Shown: positions 9,111-17,807, counted from the first letter of the stretch. The stretch: 64,000 bases of DNA from Flavobacterium gillisiae (GCF_900107635.1 NZ_FNRD01000013.1:88337-152336), one strand, 5' to 3'. The notes: generated by a model from the letters alone, not told the origin. Translations and numbers: made by a program.

Positions 9111-9641
9111 ATGAAAAAAGGTATAATCACATTAGTATTTGCATTAATTACAAGCCCATTTTTTGCGCAAGCTGCTTTCGATAAATTTGACGGACAAGAT
9201 GATGTTACGTCCATTATCGTAAATAAAAAAATGTTTGAGTTGATGAGTAAGGTTAAAGTTGATGCTTCTGATAAAGAAACTCAGCAATATATGAACTTGA
9301 TAAAAAAGTTGGACAATTTAAAAGTCTTTACGACTAGCAGTACTAGAGCAACTAATGAAATGAGATCAGCTGCTGAGAAGTATATAAGAACTGCTGGTTT
9401 AGAAGAATTGATGCGTGTGAATGACAGCGGTAAAAACATAAAAATATTGGTGAAATCTGGAGCGACAGATTCTCAGATAAAAGAACTTTTGATGTTTATC
9501 GAAGGGGGAAGTAAATCTGACGAAACTGTTTTAATGTCATTAACAGGTAACTTTGATTTGAATGAAATTTCGATTCTTACTGATAAAATGAGAATACCTG
9601 GTGGAGACGATTTGAAAAGAGCAACCAAAGGAAAAAAATAA
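9111..9641 (+). CDS. DUF4252 family exported protein
   Basis: A 176-residue protein with a signal peptide ending near FFAQA and a DUF4252-like body (MFELMSKVKV, MRSAAEKYI, ISILTDKMRIPGG). It starts 14 bp after the membrane protein gene and one base before its paralogue. Pairs of DUF4252 genes behind an ECF sigma gene are common in flavobacteria. The molecular function is not known. Confidence 0.8.
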   Translation: MKKGIITLVFALITSPFFAQAAFDKFDGQDDVTSIIVNKKMFELMSKVKVDASDKETQQYMNLIKKLDNLKVFTTSSTRATNEMRSAAEKYIRTAGLEELMRVNDSGKNIKILVKSGATDSQIKELLMFIEGGSKSDETVLMSLTGNFDLNEISILTDKMRIPGGDDLKRATKGKK

Positions 9642-9642
9642 G

Positions 9643-10179
9643 ATGAAAACGATTTATAGCTTTGCGATTTTTCTAAGTCTGTTAGTTGTTGGTTGTAACA
9701 CAGAGCCTACGCTGCAGAAGTACTTTGTAGAAAATACTGAAAATAAAGACTTCATTGTATTAGATGTTTCGCCGAGTATCTTGAATTTAGACAAAGCGAA
9801 ACTATCTGCAGAGGAAAATGGAGCTTTGGAATCATTTGACAAAATGAATGTTTTAGCGTTCAAGCTTGATGAAACCAACAAAGTACTATTCGAAACAGAG
9901 CGTGCGAAGATTAACTTGATTTTAAAGGGCAAAAAGTACCAACAGCTGATGAAGTATGGTTCTGGTTCGGCTGGAGCTTCAGTGAGTTATGTAGGCTCGG
10001 ATGAGCACATAGATGAGTTTGTGCTGTTTGCGAATAGTAAAGATGCCGGGTTTGCCGTCGTGCGGGTTTTGGGTGACGATATGAACCCTAATAACATTAT
10101 GACGTTGATGTCTGTTTTGAAAAAATCTAATATCGATATGGAGCAATTGAAGCCTTTGCAGGAAATGTTTAAAAAATAA
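9643..10179 (+). CDS. DUF4252 family lipoprotein
   Basis: A 178-residue paralogue of the preceding gene, with lipobox VVGC and a body containing FIVLDVSPSILNL and a C-terminal NIMTLMSVLKKSNIDMEQL. It is the last gene of the sigma locus and is followed at once by a terminator. Function unknown; it may belong to an envelope response with the sigma factor. Confidence 0.8.
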   Translation: MKTIYSFAIFLSLLVVGCNTEPTLQKYFVENTENKDFIVLDVSPSILNLDKAKLSAEENGALESFDKMNVLAFKLDETNKVLFETERAKINLILKGKKYQQLMKYGSGSAGASVSYVGSDEHIDEFVLFANSKDAGFAVVRVLGDDMNPNNIMTLMSVLKKSNIDMEQLKPLQEMFKK

Positions 10180-10199
10180 AATTAAATACTTTTAATTAT

Positions 10200-10233
10200 G
10201 AGCGTCCCGGCAGTTTGTCTGGGCGCTTTTTTT
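10200..10233 (+). terminator. rho-independent terminator of the sigma locus
   Basis: The stem agcgtcc / gggcgct (one G-U pair) is followed by a T run, 20 bp after the last DUF4252 gene. Confidence 0.75.
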
Positions 10234-10434
10234 ATGGACCCTATTTTGGTGTAGATAGTAAAAGTGTGTGTTTGGTATCTTTTTCTGTTATTGAGAATTT
10301 TTATTTGAATGGTGCGGATTGGTTTTGGGGAACAGTAGTTCTAAGGTTTTATAAAGTCTATAATTTCCTATTTATAGGTCCAAAATTGATTCGTAACATA
10401 ATCCTGTTTTATTGTTGAAAATTGGGGTTTATTT
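10234..10434. other. spacer with no supported gene
   Basis: About 200 bp of A/T-rich sequence. A 67-codon frame crosses it, but it begins inside the terminator hairpin and has no recognisable protein character. Confidence 0.5.
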
Positions 10435-10439
10435 AAAAA

Positions 10440-10459
10440 ATCACTAAAAGTTGGTATTG
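10440..10459 (+). promoter_or_regulatory. upstream motif copy 1 (TCACTAAAAGT type)
   Basis: atcactaaaagttggtattg lies 86 bp before the small membrane protein ORF. It matches the motif at 16904-16923 in 18 of 20 positions, and both precede genes for exported or membrane proteins. Candidate operator or promoter element. Confidence 0.4.
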
Positions 10460-10544
10460 CGAAAGAGGCGTAATAGGCGTTCCTTTACTTTACTGTAGGA
10501 ACGGTCGTTACTGTACTGTTTACGGGATTAAAATAAAAAATAAG

Positions 10545-10709
10545 ATGATGATTGACAAGAAATATAGAGAAGCTAATTTAGAGCTATTAAGATCGGAACA
10601 TAAAAACGACAGATTGTTTTTGTGTATAGGTACTTTCGTAATTATAGCAATTGGTTTTTCAATATCATTTTTACTAATTATGTTTTTTTTAATGAAGCTT
10701 GGAGGATAG
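10545..10709 (+). CDS. small membrane protein (54 aa)
   Basis: Short frame beginning MMIDKKYREANLELL and ending MKLGG. A charged N-terminal half of about 24 residues is followed by one strongly hydrophobic helix of about 26 residues. It has an A-rich leader and the shared upstream motif 86 bp before it. No family recognised. It could be a remnant or a real small ORF next to the integrated element. Confidence 0.45.
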   Translation: MMIDKKYREANLELLRSEHKNDRLFLCIGTFVIIAIGFSISFLLIMFFLMKLGG

Positions 10710-10824
10710 TTTTAGAAATAGCGTTTGATAAAAAAGGAGCTTCAGTAAGCTTCGCTATATTTCATGGATTTATTCTTGACCAGGGCGGGACTGACTTCGT
10801 CTTTCCCAACAAAGCTCTGCTTTG

Positions 10825-10888
10825 AAAAAAGAAATGCTTTTAAAATAATTTCAAGCAAGCTTGATTATTTTAAAAGCATTTCTTTTTA
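10825..10888. terminator. long hairpin next to the left end of the element
   Basis: Arms of about 28-30 bases (10827-10856 and 10859-10886) pair almost perfectly apart from a two-base bulge, around a tiny loop. A and T runs flank it, so it may stop transcription from either side. It lies 4 bp from the left att copy. Confidence 0.6.
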
Positions 10889-10891
10889 TTC

Positions 10892-10906
10892 GTGACCACG
10901 GTGGGA
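10892..10906 (+). repeat. left attachment site copy
   Basis: gtgaccacggtggga, identical to 18569-18583 at the tRNA-Leu 3' end. Identity falls off into the T-arm (aactaagccc against tttgaaccca), so the crossover core is short. Confidence 0.8.
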
Positions 10907-10977
10907 ACTAAGCCCGTGTATTATCACGGAACTACAATTTCCATAAAGTGCCGTTAATAAAGGGATTGTTAAAATAT

Positions 10978-11013
10978 CAGTTCGTAATAATTTGTAATAA
11001 TTCGTAATAATTC
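10978..11013. repeat. tandem 10-bp repeat
   Basis: Three and a half units of ttcgtaataa (one variant tttgtaataa) directly before the candidate arm-type sites. It could be a protein-binding array for the recombinase or an accessory factor. Confidence 0.65.
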
Positions 11014-11019
11014 GCTTTA

Positions 11020-11040
11020 TGTTGACTAAATGTTGACTAA
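11020..11040 (+). promoter_or_regulatory. candidate integrase arm-type site, left
   Basis: Two tgttgactaa units with an 11-bp period, about one helical turn. The whole 21-bp block recurs exactly at 18514-18534 near the other end, in the same orientation. It lies between the left att copy and the integrase start. Confidence 0.6.
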
Positions 11041-11084
11041 CTATTATTTTTGATTACATTTATACTGTTCAAAAATTACTACAA

Positions 11085-12389
11085 ATGGCAACTATTAAAT
11101 TCATACTTCAAAGCAAAACGGACAGTTCAAATATTTATGTTCGTTATTCCATAAGCCGAACTATAAACCTAAAACGAAAAACGGGTTTAATAATTGATGC
11201 TAAAGATTGGAACGAGAAAAAAGCACAGCCAATTTTAAGAAATGAAGATTTAAAAGGATTAAACTATAAACTCGATGATTTGGCAAAACATCTCGATACA
11301 GCTTATAACAATGCAATAAGTGAGGGAATAGAGCTTACAGGCGATTGGCTACAACTACAAATTGATATATTCAACAATAAAACACCCATTGTGGAATTAG
11401 ATGTTTTAACTAACTATATTCAAAAATACATAGATGATGCACCATACAAACAAAACCAAAAAAAAGAACTGGGTTTGAGTGCTGGACGTGTTGCCAATAT
11501 TAGACTATTCAAAAAAACCATTATACGCTATCAGGATGCAGTGCTGAAAGGTAAAAGTGTTTTAATTAAAAATATTAATTTGAAATTTGTTGAAGATTAT
11601 AAACTTTGGTTATTTGGAAAAGGATATTCAACTAATTATGTAGGTAAGAACATTGCAAACATTAGAACCATTTGCCTCGATGCTTCAAAGAATGATATTG
11701 AAATCTCGACACAGATAAAAAATATTAAAGGACTTTCTGAACAGAAACCGCCCGAACAGATTATTTATTTAAGTGAAGCAGAACAGGAACTAATAAAAAA
11801 TACAACCTTAATGCGTGAAGCTTTAATAAACACCCGCAAATGGTTGTTGTTAGGTTGTTTAATTGGGCAACGTGGAGGCGATTTGTTGAATATTACTGAT
11901 AAAAATATAAAAGAGTTAAACGGTATTAAAATAATCGAACTTAAGCAACAAAAAACAGGCAAACTTGTTGCAATTCCTTTGCTACCTGATGCACTTGAAA
12001 TAATTGAAAATGGTTTGCCTTATAAAATTTCTTTAACTAAATTTAACGAGTATCTAAAAGACGTTTGCGAAATTGCTGGACTGATAGAGCCGACAACAGG
12101 ACGCAAGAAAGAAAAAAACAACGCACCAACAATAAAGAAAGTGTTCCTTAAACACGAATTGATAAGTTCCCACGTTTGCAGACGTTCCTTTGCTACTAAT
12201 TTTTACGGACGTATTCCAACACCTGTATTAATGAATATAACGGCTCACGGCTCAGAGCGGATGTTTCTTTCTTATATTGGAAAAACTACTTATGACAATG
12301 CATATCAAATGCTTGAATATTTCAGTAAATTAGCACCTAGAGAAAAAACACCTCAAATGGAGGTTATAAGAAACACAGGCATTAAATAA
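11085..12389 (+). CDS. int: tyrosine recombinase / integrase
   Basis: A 434-residue site-specific recombinase of the Bacteroidota type, with an N-terminal arm-binding domain, a SAM-like core-binding domain (about 110-210) and the catalytic domain. Active-site residues are visible: Arg in LIGQRGGDLL, Lys in QQKTGKLVAI, HVCRR (His-x-x-Arg), a second His in TAHGSERMF and the nucleophile Tyr in LSYIGK. It should integrate and excise the element at tRNA-Leu. The orientation is away from the left end into the element. The length is complete. Confidence 0.93.
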   Translation: MATIKFILQSKTDSSNIYVRYSISRTINLKRKTGLIIDAKDWNEKKAQPILRNEDLKGLNYKLDDLAKHLDTAYNNAISEGIELTGDWLQLQIDIFNNKTPIVELDVLTNYIQKYIDDAPYKQNQKKELGLSAGRVANIRLFKKTIIRYQDAVLKGKSVLIKNINLKFVEDYKLWLFGKGYSTNYVGKNIANIRTICLDASKNDIEISTQIKNIKGLSEQKPPEQIIYLSEAEQELIKNTTLMREALINTRKWLLLGCLIGQRGGDLLNITDKNIKELNGIKIIELKQQKTGKLVAIPLLPDALEIIENGLPYKISLTKFNEYLKDVCEIAGLIEPTTGRKKEKNNAPTIKKVFLKHELISSHVCRRSFATNFYGRIPTPVLMNITAHGSERMFLSYIGKTTYDNAYQMLEYFSKLAPREKTPQMEVIRNTGIK

Positions 12390-12400
12390 ACCATATTCAA

Positions 12401-13357
12401 ATGTTAATTAACAGAATTGATAAAATAGAACTTGAAATTTTTAAATCATTATTTGATTATGAAAAATTAAATATGACGAATTTTGAATCTTTCGACGATA
12501 GATTTAAATACCCTATAATTGAAAACAATATGAATAGGATAAAAGCATATTTAAGAACATTAAAAAAAGATAAATATTTTGCAGAGTATGTTTATGCGTT
12601 AAATATGCTTAAAAATAAAATTGAAGTATTAAATGATGACCTTAAAAAAAATAATCTACTAGAAAGTTATGACCAATATTTATTTGATTTTGAGCCGATA
12701 AAAAACAAAGAGCTAATTAATGATTATTTAATAAATTTTATTGAAAGGTTTGTTCGGATTGCTGTTTTTAAACATTTTGATGAAATTTTAGAATATCAAA
12801 AAAAAATAAATATTGAATATTTTATAAATAGGCATCCAAAATTAAGGGATAGATATAAAATATTGAAAAAAAATATTGAAGCAATTAATAATGAAATGGC
12901 ATTTGGAACTAGCAAAAACATTGTTTTCGGAGGTTTTGATATGCATACATATTGTAATGATTTGTTTTTGATTCCATTGATTGATAAAAAAGAAATTTTT
13001 GAAATCGAACTTGATAAGATAATTTTAAAAATTGAGCAAAAAGGAATTATTGTCAATAAATTAGTTGAGTCTTTACTAGATTTAAGCGACTCAACAGCCA
13101 CAGAAAAAATAATCTATTTACAAAAGCTAGGAGTTATTGATTTTTTAAGAAAGAAAAATAATATTTCAATTAATGGTTTGGCTAGTGCTTTAAGTGCTAT
13201 TACAGGAGAAAAAGCAACAACAATTCAGTCGGCTATAAATCCAATAATTAGTAAAGATGCTGGCCAAAAAAATAATCCTTTGAATACTGATAAGACAGTA
13301 AAAAAAGTTGAAAAACAGCTTATAAACATTGGTTTCAACTTAGATGAAACGATTTAG
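12401..13357 (+). CDS. unknown AT-rich mobile-element protein
   Basis: 318 residues, rich in Lys, Ile, Asn and Glu, mostly helical by eye. I do not recognise a named family. The C-terminal part, with KIIYLQKLGVIDFLR, LASALSAITGEKATTIQSAI and a closing NPL segment, looks like a compact module of the kind seen beside integrases in Bacteroidota elements. It begins 12 bp after int. It may be a regulatory or replication accessory protein; that is inference from position only. Confidence 0.7.
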   Translation: MLINRIDKIELEIFKSLFDYEKLNMTNFESFDDRFKYPIIENNMNRIKAYLRTLKKDKYFAEYVYALNMLKNKIEVLNDDLKKNNLLESYDQYLFDFEPIKNKELINDYLINFIERFVRIAVFKHFDEILEYQKKINIEYFINRHPKLRDRYKILKKNIEAINNEMAFGTSKNIVFGGFDMHTYCNDLFLIPLIDKKEIFEIELDKIILKIEQKGIIVNKLVESLLDLSDSTATEKIIYLQKLGVIDFLRKKNNISINGLASALSAITGEKATTIQSAINPIISKDAGQKNNPLNTDKTVKKVEKQLINIGFNLDETI

Positions 13358-13414
13358 GGAATCCCTAAAAATACCCTAAGATTCATTTGTACTTCACTTT
13401 AAATAGTAAGTACA

Positions 13415-13684
13415 ATGACTTCACAAATTTTAATTCAAGGCTACACAATAGAGCAATTAGCCGAAGCTCTAAAACCATTGTTTGAAACTCAAACAGCAAC
13501 AGAGTCAAAAGAAACCGAAAATCCATTACTCACAAGGGATGAGGTTTGCAAATTATTATCTTTCAATAAAACTTCACTTTGGAAGCATACAAAAAGCGGT
13601 AAGCTGAAAAGCTACGGCATAGGAAACAAAGTCTACTATAAGAAGGTAGAAGTATTGGAAGCCGTGAAACCTATTAATCATTAA
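13415..13684 (+). CDS. helix-turn-helix protein, excisionase-like
   Basis: 89 residues with a C-terminal MerR/excisionase-type HTH (LLTRDEVCKLLSFNKTSLWKH followed by a short wing, GIGNKVYYKK). The N-terminal part is a short helical lead. Proteins like this serve as recombination directionality factors or regulators in Bacteroidota integrative elements. It starts a tight run with the next two genes (5-bp and 4-bp gaps). Confidence 0.8.
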   Translation: MTSQILIQGYTIEQLAEALKPLFETQTATESKETENPLLTRDEVCKLLSFNKTSLWKHTKSGKLKSYGIGNKVYYKKVEVLEAVKPINH

Positions 13685-13688
13685 TATT

Positions 13689-14018
13689 ATGAAAAATAGG
13701 AACACACAGGCACAACAGCACATTGACTTTGTTAGAACCAGCGTTTTGAAATTTTACATTAGTGATTATTCATTTTTTAAAACACTTCCCGAAACAACTA
13801 TTTTCTATAAAGCATTAAAGGTAAATCCCGAAACAAAAAAAGCGATTTGCACCGCCTTTGAATTGAATATCGAGGCAATGTGTCGGTATAAACGCCAACT
13901 AGAAAAACAAGGTTTGCTGGAGCAGTCAGATAAAAAAGTATACTGTAAATTCACAGGACACCGCGCACATTTATTGACTACCAATACATTTTTATTCAAA
14001 GCAAATAAAAAAGAATAG
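13689..14018 (+). CDS. small winged-helix-like protein
   Basis: 109 residues; FELNIEAMCRYKRQLEKQGLLEQ followed by a basic strand region looks like a winged-helix DNA-binding segment. No named family recognised. It lies 4 bp before the large polymerase-like gene, so the two may work together, for example in replication initiation or in its control. Confidence 0.65.
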   Translation: MKNRNTQAQQHIDFVRTSVLKFYISDYSFFKTLPETTIFYKALKVNPETKKAICTAFELNIEAMCRYKRQLEKQGLLEQSDKKVYCKFTGHRAHLLTTNTFLFKANKKE

Positions 14019-14021
14019 GTA

Positions 14022-16412
14022 ATGAACACGGCAACAACACCAGCCGTGTCAAAAACCTATATTGCTGAATGGATTAAGTTAGATTTTTTTAATAATTCTA
14101 ATTTAAAGACCGACATACAAAAACGTATTTCGGACAATATCGACGTTGTTTTTATTAATGCTTTAAATAATTTGAAAGGCGATAATAAGAACAACAGCGG
14201 TATTCCGTTTTCAGAGATAACACTTTTGGCAATGGCTTATTTTTATTCTGAGATATTCACGGATGAAATAAAAAACGAATATTATACGCTCGAAATGGTT
14301 AAAGGTTTTCTCGATGCAAACAACCTGACACCATACACCGCAATTCACGAAATAGATGTAGTTTTTTGTACAATGAAAGACGCACCTTATTTTAAACATT
14401 GCTGGTTAATTATACAAAGTGCTTGGTTTTTTAATTCTCAATATTTTGGCCACCACCAGCATATTGACTATGTAAATCACTACATAAAGACAGGCGAAAA
14501 GCTACCAACTGACAACTATAAATTTGATCAAAATTATTTAGAAAAAAAATATAATGATATAGACAGTAGAAAAGAAAAACGTATTCCTATAAATGGTTTC
14601 ACATTGGTTAATCAATGGTATTACGGTATATTGTTTTTAGTATGTAATGAATTGAAATTACCAACTAAGAATTTTAAGAATTCAATAAAAGATGATAGGG
14701 AATATAATCCTTTGGTTAAGACTTCACGGCAATTAAGACCATTAGCACCGTTTAAAATTATTGAATGTGATATTAAGAGCGCGTTCCCTACTTTCTTAGA
14801 CATAAAAGCTGGAGCAACTTTAAAAGACCACGTTTATAATAATTTGATGAAATCAAAAGGAATCAAACGAGGCGAAGCAAAGATTTTATTTAATACCATT
14901 TGCAATAGTGGGAAATATAAAAGCAAACAGGAAACAACCGCCTTTTTTATTGAATGTGGTTATACACCTCAACAATGCGAAAAGCTTATTTCGTTAACAC
15001 ACAACAGTAACAGAAAATTTATTTTCTCTATGACAGAATATGAAGCTTTGGCGATTACAAATTTTGTAACTAAGAATGATTTAAAACAAGGTGCGAGGCT
15101 ACACGATGCAATTATATTTATAGATGATAAAACCAAACCGCAACTTTTACAAGTTCCGCCAAATTGCGATTTTGGGATTAAGGAATTAAACCGCCCACAG
15201 GTTAAAGAAAGTTTTGCAGTTGGTACGAAACGGTTAAAGTTTGCTTATATCAATTCGATACCTAAAGGATTAAATCTAATTTCAAAAGTCGAATATAAAA
15301 AACCCGAAATTAAAGGAATAGCAAACGGCTTTAAATTTTATTTAGGTAAATATGAATATCATAGCGCGAGTTATAATTTAAACGACTATACAGCCGATTA
15401 CAGCCGATTTATAGGTAGTTGCAACGTTATGTTTAGCACGTTGAGAACATTGAATAACAGGCCGTTACAACCGTTTGAAAGACTTTTTATACTACAACAT
15501 ATTCGCCAAAATTCAAATTACATTTTTAATGTTCGTGCTTTATATTCAAAGTATAAACAAGTGAATTCTACATTTTTAATTTCAAAAAGTAGAAATTGGA
15601 ATGTTACTGAAAATATGAACTTTAAAAGAAATATTGATTTTATAACAGCAAGAAGCGAAGCCGAAAAGCTGGTTAATATTCAATGCAACTACAAAGATTT
15701 ATTTGATTTGTTAGAGGAGCGTATAAGTAATAATGACTTTGGTTATATTTATGAGTTAAGTTTTAAAGGCCGTAAAGATTTGAATAAATTGAGTTTTGCA
15801 ATAGTTCAGTACTATAATTTAATATGTACAGGACACCACAGAAAACAACGAAAACAAGTTAGCAGTAACACCCTTTATAATAGCAGTATAAAGGATGTTA
15901 CTATTAAGTCATTATCGTTACCAAAACAACGACAAAATGCATTTGTACAAAAGAAAATTAAGGTTTATGAAAGGGAACTAAAAGCGTTTAATCGATTAGT
16001 AAACAATAGACCAAAGGCAAAACAAATGCTTTTTATATTAATTGATATTACAGGCTTTAAAACTGATATTAGACTTAGTCGAAATGAATTTTTAATGAAT
16101 GAAATAAAAACGGAATTGCTTAATATTATGGATATAGAAAATAAAACCAATAGGGCAAACGAGTTTAACGAATTATATCCAAAGCTTTCAACTCAACAAA
16201 TACCTATTATAAATGACTTGAATACTATTTTTGATACTGATATACAAAATAGTATTTTCAATCAAATTGACATACAACAGGCGAATGACAGAGGCGAACT
16301 TTTCTTTCGAGAATATTTAAGGTTTCACGAAGTTGATGAGGTTAACGAAACCCCAATTTCAACGGGTGAATTGAAAGAAAAATATAAATTTCCTGAGATT
16401 GATTTTGAATAA
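14022..16412 (+). CDS. putative replicase with divergent palm-polymerase motifs
   Basis: A 796-residue protein with no named family that I recognise. Residues 248-300 and 358-368 carry motifs in the order used by palm-fold polymerases: a motif A-like ECDIKSAFPTFL (Asp250) ending in Gly264; a motif B-like RGEAKILFNTICNSG (Arg283, Lys287, Asn291, Asn295); and a motif C-like RLHDAIIFID (His361-Asp362). The HD pair and the R-x3-K spacing recall family A (Pol I / T7 RNA polymerase), while D-x2-S-x-F-P recalls family B motif A. Spacings are shorter than in either. The N-terminal 240 and C-terminal 430 residues are unassigned. Its place behind two HTH genes suggests element replication. The polymerase call is inference. 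Confidence 0.6.
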   Translation: MNTATTPAVSKTYIAEWIKLDFFNNSNLKTDIQKRISDNIDVVFINALNNLKGDNKNNSGIPFSEITLLAMAYFYSEIFTDEIKNEYYTLEMVKGFLDANNLTPYTAIHEIDVVFCTMKDAPYFKHCWLIIQSAWFFNSQYFGHHQHIDYVNHYIKTGEKLPTDNYKFDQNYLEKKYNDIDSRKEKRIPINGFTLVNQWYYGILFLVCNELKLPTKNFKNSIKDDREYNPLVKTSRQLRPLAPFKIIECDIKSAFPTFLDIKAGATLKDHVYNNLMKSKGIKRGEAKILFNTICNSGKYKSKQETTAFFIECGYTPQQCEKLISLTHNSNRKFIFSMTEYEALAITNFVTKNDLKQGARLHDAIIFIDDKTKPQLLQVPPNCDFGIKELNRPQVKESFAVGTKRLKFAYINSIPKGLNLISKVEYKKPEIKGIANGFKFYLGKYEYHSASYNLNDYTADYSRFIGSCNVMFSTLRTLNNRPLQPFERLFILQHIRQNSNYIFNVRALYSKYKQVNSTFLISKSRNWNVTENMNFKRNIDFITARSEAEKLVNIQCNYKDLFDLLEERISNNDFGYIYELSFKGRKDLNKLSFAIVQYYNLICTGHHRKQRKQVSSNTLYNSSIKDVTIKSLSLPKQRQNAFVQKKIKVYERELKAFNRLVNNRPKAKQMLFILIDITGFKTDIRLSRNEFLMNEIKTELLNIMDIENKTNRANEFNELYPKLSTQQIPIINDLNTIFDTDIQNSIFNQIDIQQANDRGELFFREYLRFHEVDEVNETPISTGELKEKYKFPEIDFE

Positions 16413-16478
16413 ATTACTAAAAATGAGGAAAACCGTAATAGTAATGCTGGTATTAATATTAGATTTGATAAAAAAATT

Positions 16479-16838
16479 ATGAAAAAATTATTTTCCCTTT
16501 TAGCTTTAGTAATGCTTTTTAGTTGTGCTAAAGAATCCCCTTTTGAAAAAAGTATTTCTGAACATGTTAAAACAAATTTTAAAGACCCAGCAAGTTATGA
16601 AAAAATTTCAATTGAGATTTTAGACACTGTAACGGTAGAGAAAAAAATAAAAGTTTATGAATCAAAGGGAATGACACACGAACAATTTGACAATGAGCCA
16701 AAGGATAAATTTCTGTACTATACAATAAGTCATAAATACCGAGCAAATAATTCGTATGGTGCGAAAGAGTTATACAATGACATTGTATCTATGGATAAAG
16801 ACTATAAAATAACAGGAAGTCACGCAGTAGAAGAATAA
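16479..16838 (+). CDS. small lipoprotein of unknown function
   Basis: 119 residues with lipobox MLFSC (Cys16) and a body beginning AKESPFEKSISEHVKTNFKDP, a pattern seen in many small Bacteroidota lipoproteins. It sits inside the integrated element, 66 bp after the polymerase-like gene. Probably cargo; function unknown. Confidence 0.75.
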   Translation: MKKLFSLLALVMLFSCAKESPFEKSISEHVKTNFKDPASYEKISIEILDTVTVEKKIKVYESKGMTHEQFDNEPKDKFLYYTISHKYRANNSYGAKELYNDIVSMDKDYKITGSHAVEE

Positions 16839-16903
16839 TTTTAAAAAAAAAAGTAAATCAAAAAAACTAACCTAAACAGAATACCTTTTATTTGATTTAA
16901 AAT

Positions 16904-16923
16904 ATCACTAAAAGTGGGTGTTG
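16904..16923 (+). promoter_or_regulatory. upstream motif copy 2 (TCACTAAAAGT type)
   Basis: atcactaaaagtgggtgttg lies 50 bp before the DUF4468 gene and matches 10440-10459 in 18 of 20 positions. Candidate operator or promoter element. Confidence 0.4.
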
Positions 16924-16972
16924 TTTTATTTAGGGTTAAGTTGTTTATTGTATAGAATTAAAAATTGAAATT

Positions 16973-17611
16973 ATGAAAAAAACAGCATTAATATTGTTGC
17001 TTATTACTGGATTAATAAACGCACAAGAATTTACAAACGAAGCTAAGAGTATAACGGGAGTCTTTGAGGCAAAAGATAAGACAAAATCTGAAATATTCTC
17101 ATCAGTTAATAAATGGATTGCGATAAATTATAATTCCTCAAAGAATGTCATTCAAATGAATGATTTGGAATCAGGCACTATAATTATAAAAGGAATTAAT
17201 GAGGTTCAGCAAAAAAGTTCTACAAAAATCCTATGTCCTAATATGAAGAATATTCCAGAATATTCCACTGTAAAATACAACCACACGATAGAAATAAACA
17301 TTAAAGACAATAAATACAGAGTAATTTATACTTTGGTTAATATTGCATCCGAGAAAGACTACGGCTATGATGATTTAAATTTTAGATGCGTAAACCTTAA
17401 TGGCAATATAGACACCCAAGTTAATGAGTTTAATGAAGTAATGGAAAAATTTTTGAAACAAGGTTTGATTGGCGAGAAAAAAAGAGAGCTAGTTAAAGAA
17501 GCTAATAAAGAATCTTTTAAAGAGCTAAATACAAATCTTGAAAAAGAAATAAAATCAACAATGGTAAATATTGAAAATAGCATAGTATCTGTTTCTAATG
17601 ATGGTTGGTAG
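16973..17611 (+). CDS. exported DUF4468-type protein
   Basis: 212 residues with a signal peptide (MKKTALILLLITGLINAQ). The segment with KSEIFSSVNKWIAINYN, VIQMNDLESGTIIIKG and the later YRVIYTLVNI strand matches the DUF4468 pattern (a TBP-like fold domain found in exported Bacteroidota proteins). The C-terminal 60 residues are a charged helix. It is cargo of the integrated element; role unknown. Confidence 0.75.
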   Translation: MKKTALILLLITGLINAQEFTNEAKSITGVFEAKDKTKSEIFSSVNKWIAINYNSSKNVIQMNDLESGTIIIKGINEVQQKSSTKILCPNMKNIPEYSTVKYNHTIEINIKDNKYRVIYTLVNIASEKDYGYDDLNFRCVNLNGNIDTQVNEFNEVMEKFLKQGLIGEKKRELVKEANKESFKELNTNLEKEIKSTMVNIENSIVSVSNDGW

Positions 17612-17634
17612 GATTTTGGATTTAGTATAAAAAA

Positions 17635-17672
17635 CATAAAAGGCACTCCGCAATGGAATGCCTTTTTTTTGT
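17635..17672 (+). terminator. rho-independent terminator
   Basis: The stem aggcactcc / ggaatgcct (one mismatch) is followed by eight T, just after the DUF4468 gene. Confidence 0.8.
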
Positions 17673-17807
17673 TCAAATAGTATTACACAGGCATTGTATA
17701 AAACCAATACAAATATAATCAAAAACAATGCTGTTTTAGGATTTAATAAATTATATTTATACTTCGATATTCCTTAGTAATTTAGGTTTCACAGAAAAAT
17801 ACAAACT

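Noticed and set aside
10215..10418. 67-codon plus-strand frame after the DUF4252 genes
   Set aside because: It starts inside the terminator hairpin and has no protein-like composition or motif.
10622..10825. 67-codon plus-strand frame
   Set aside because: It lies in another frame over the 54-aa small ORF and the att-like sequence; the 54-aa frame has the better membrane-protein character.
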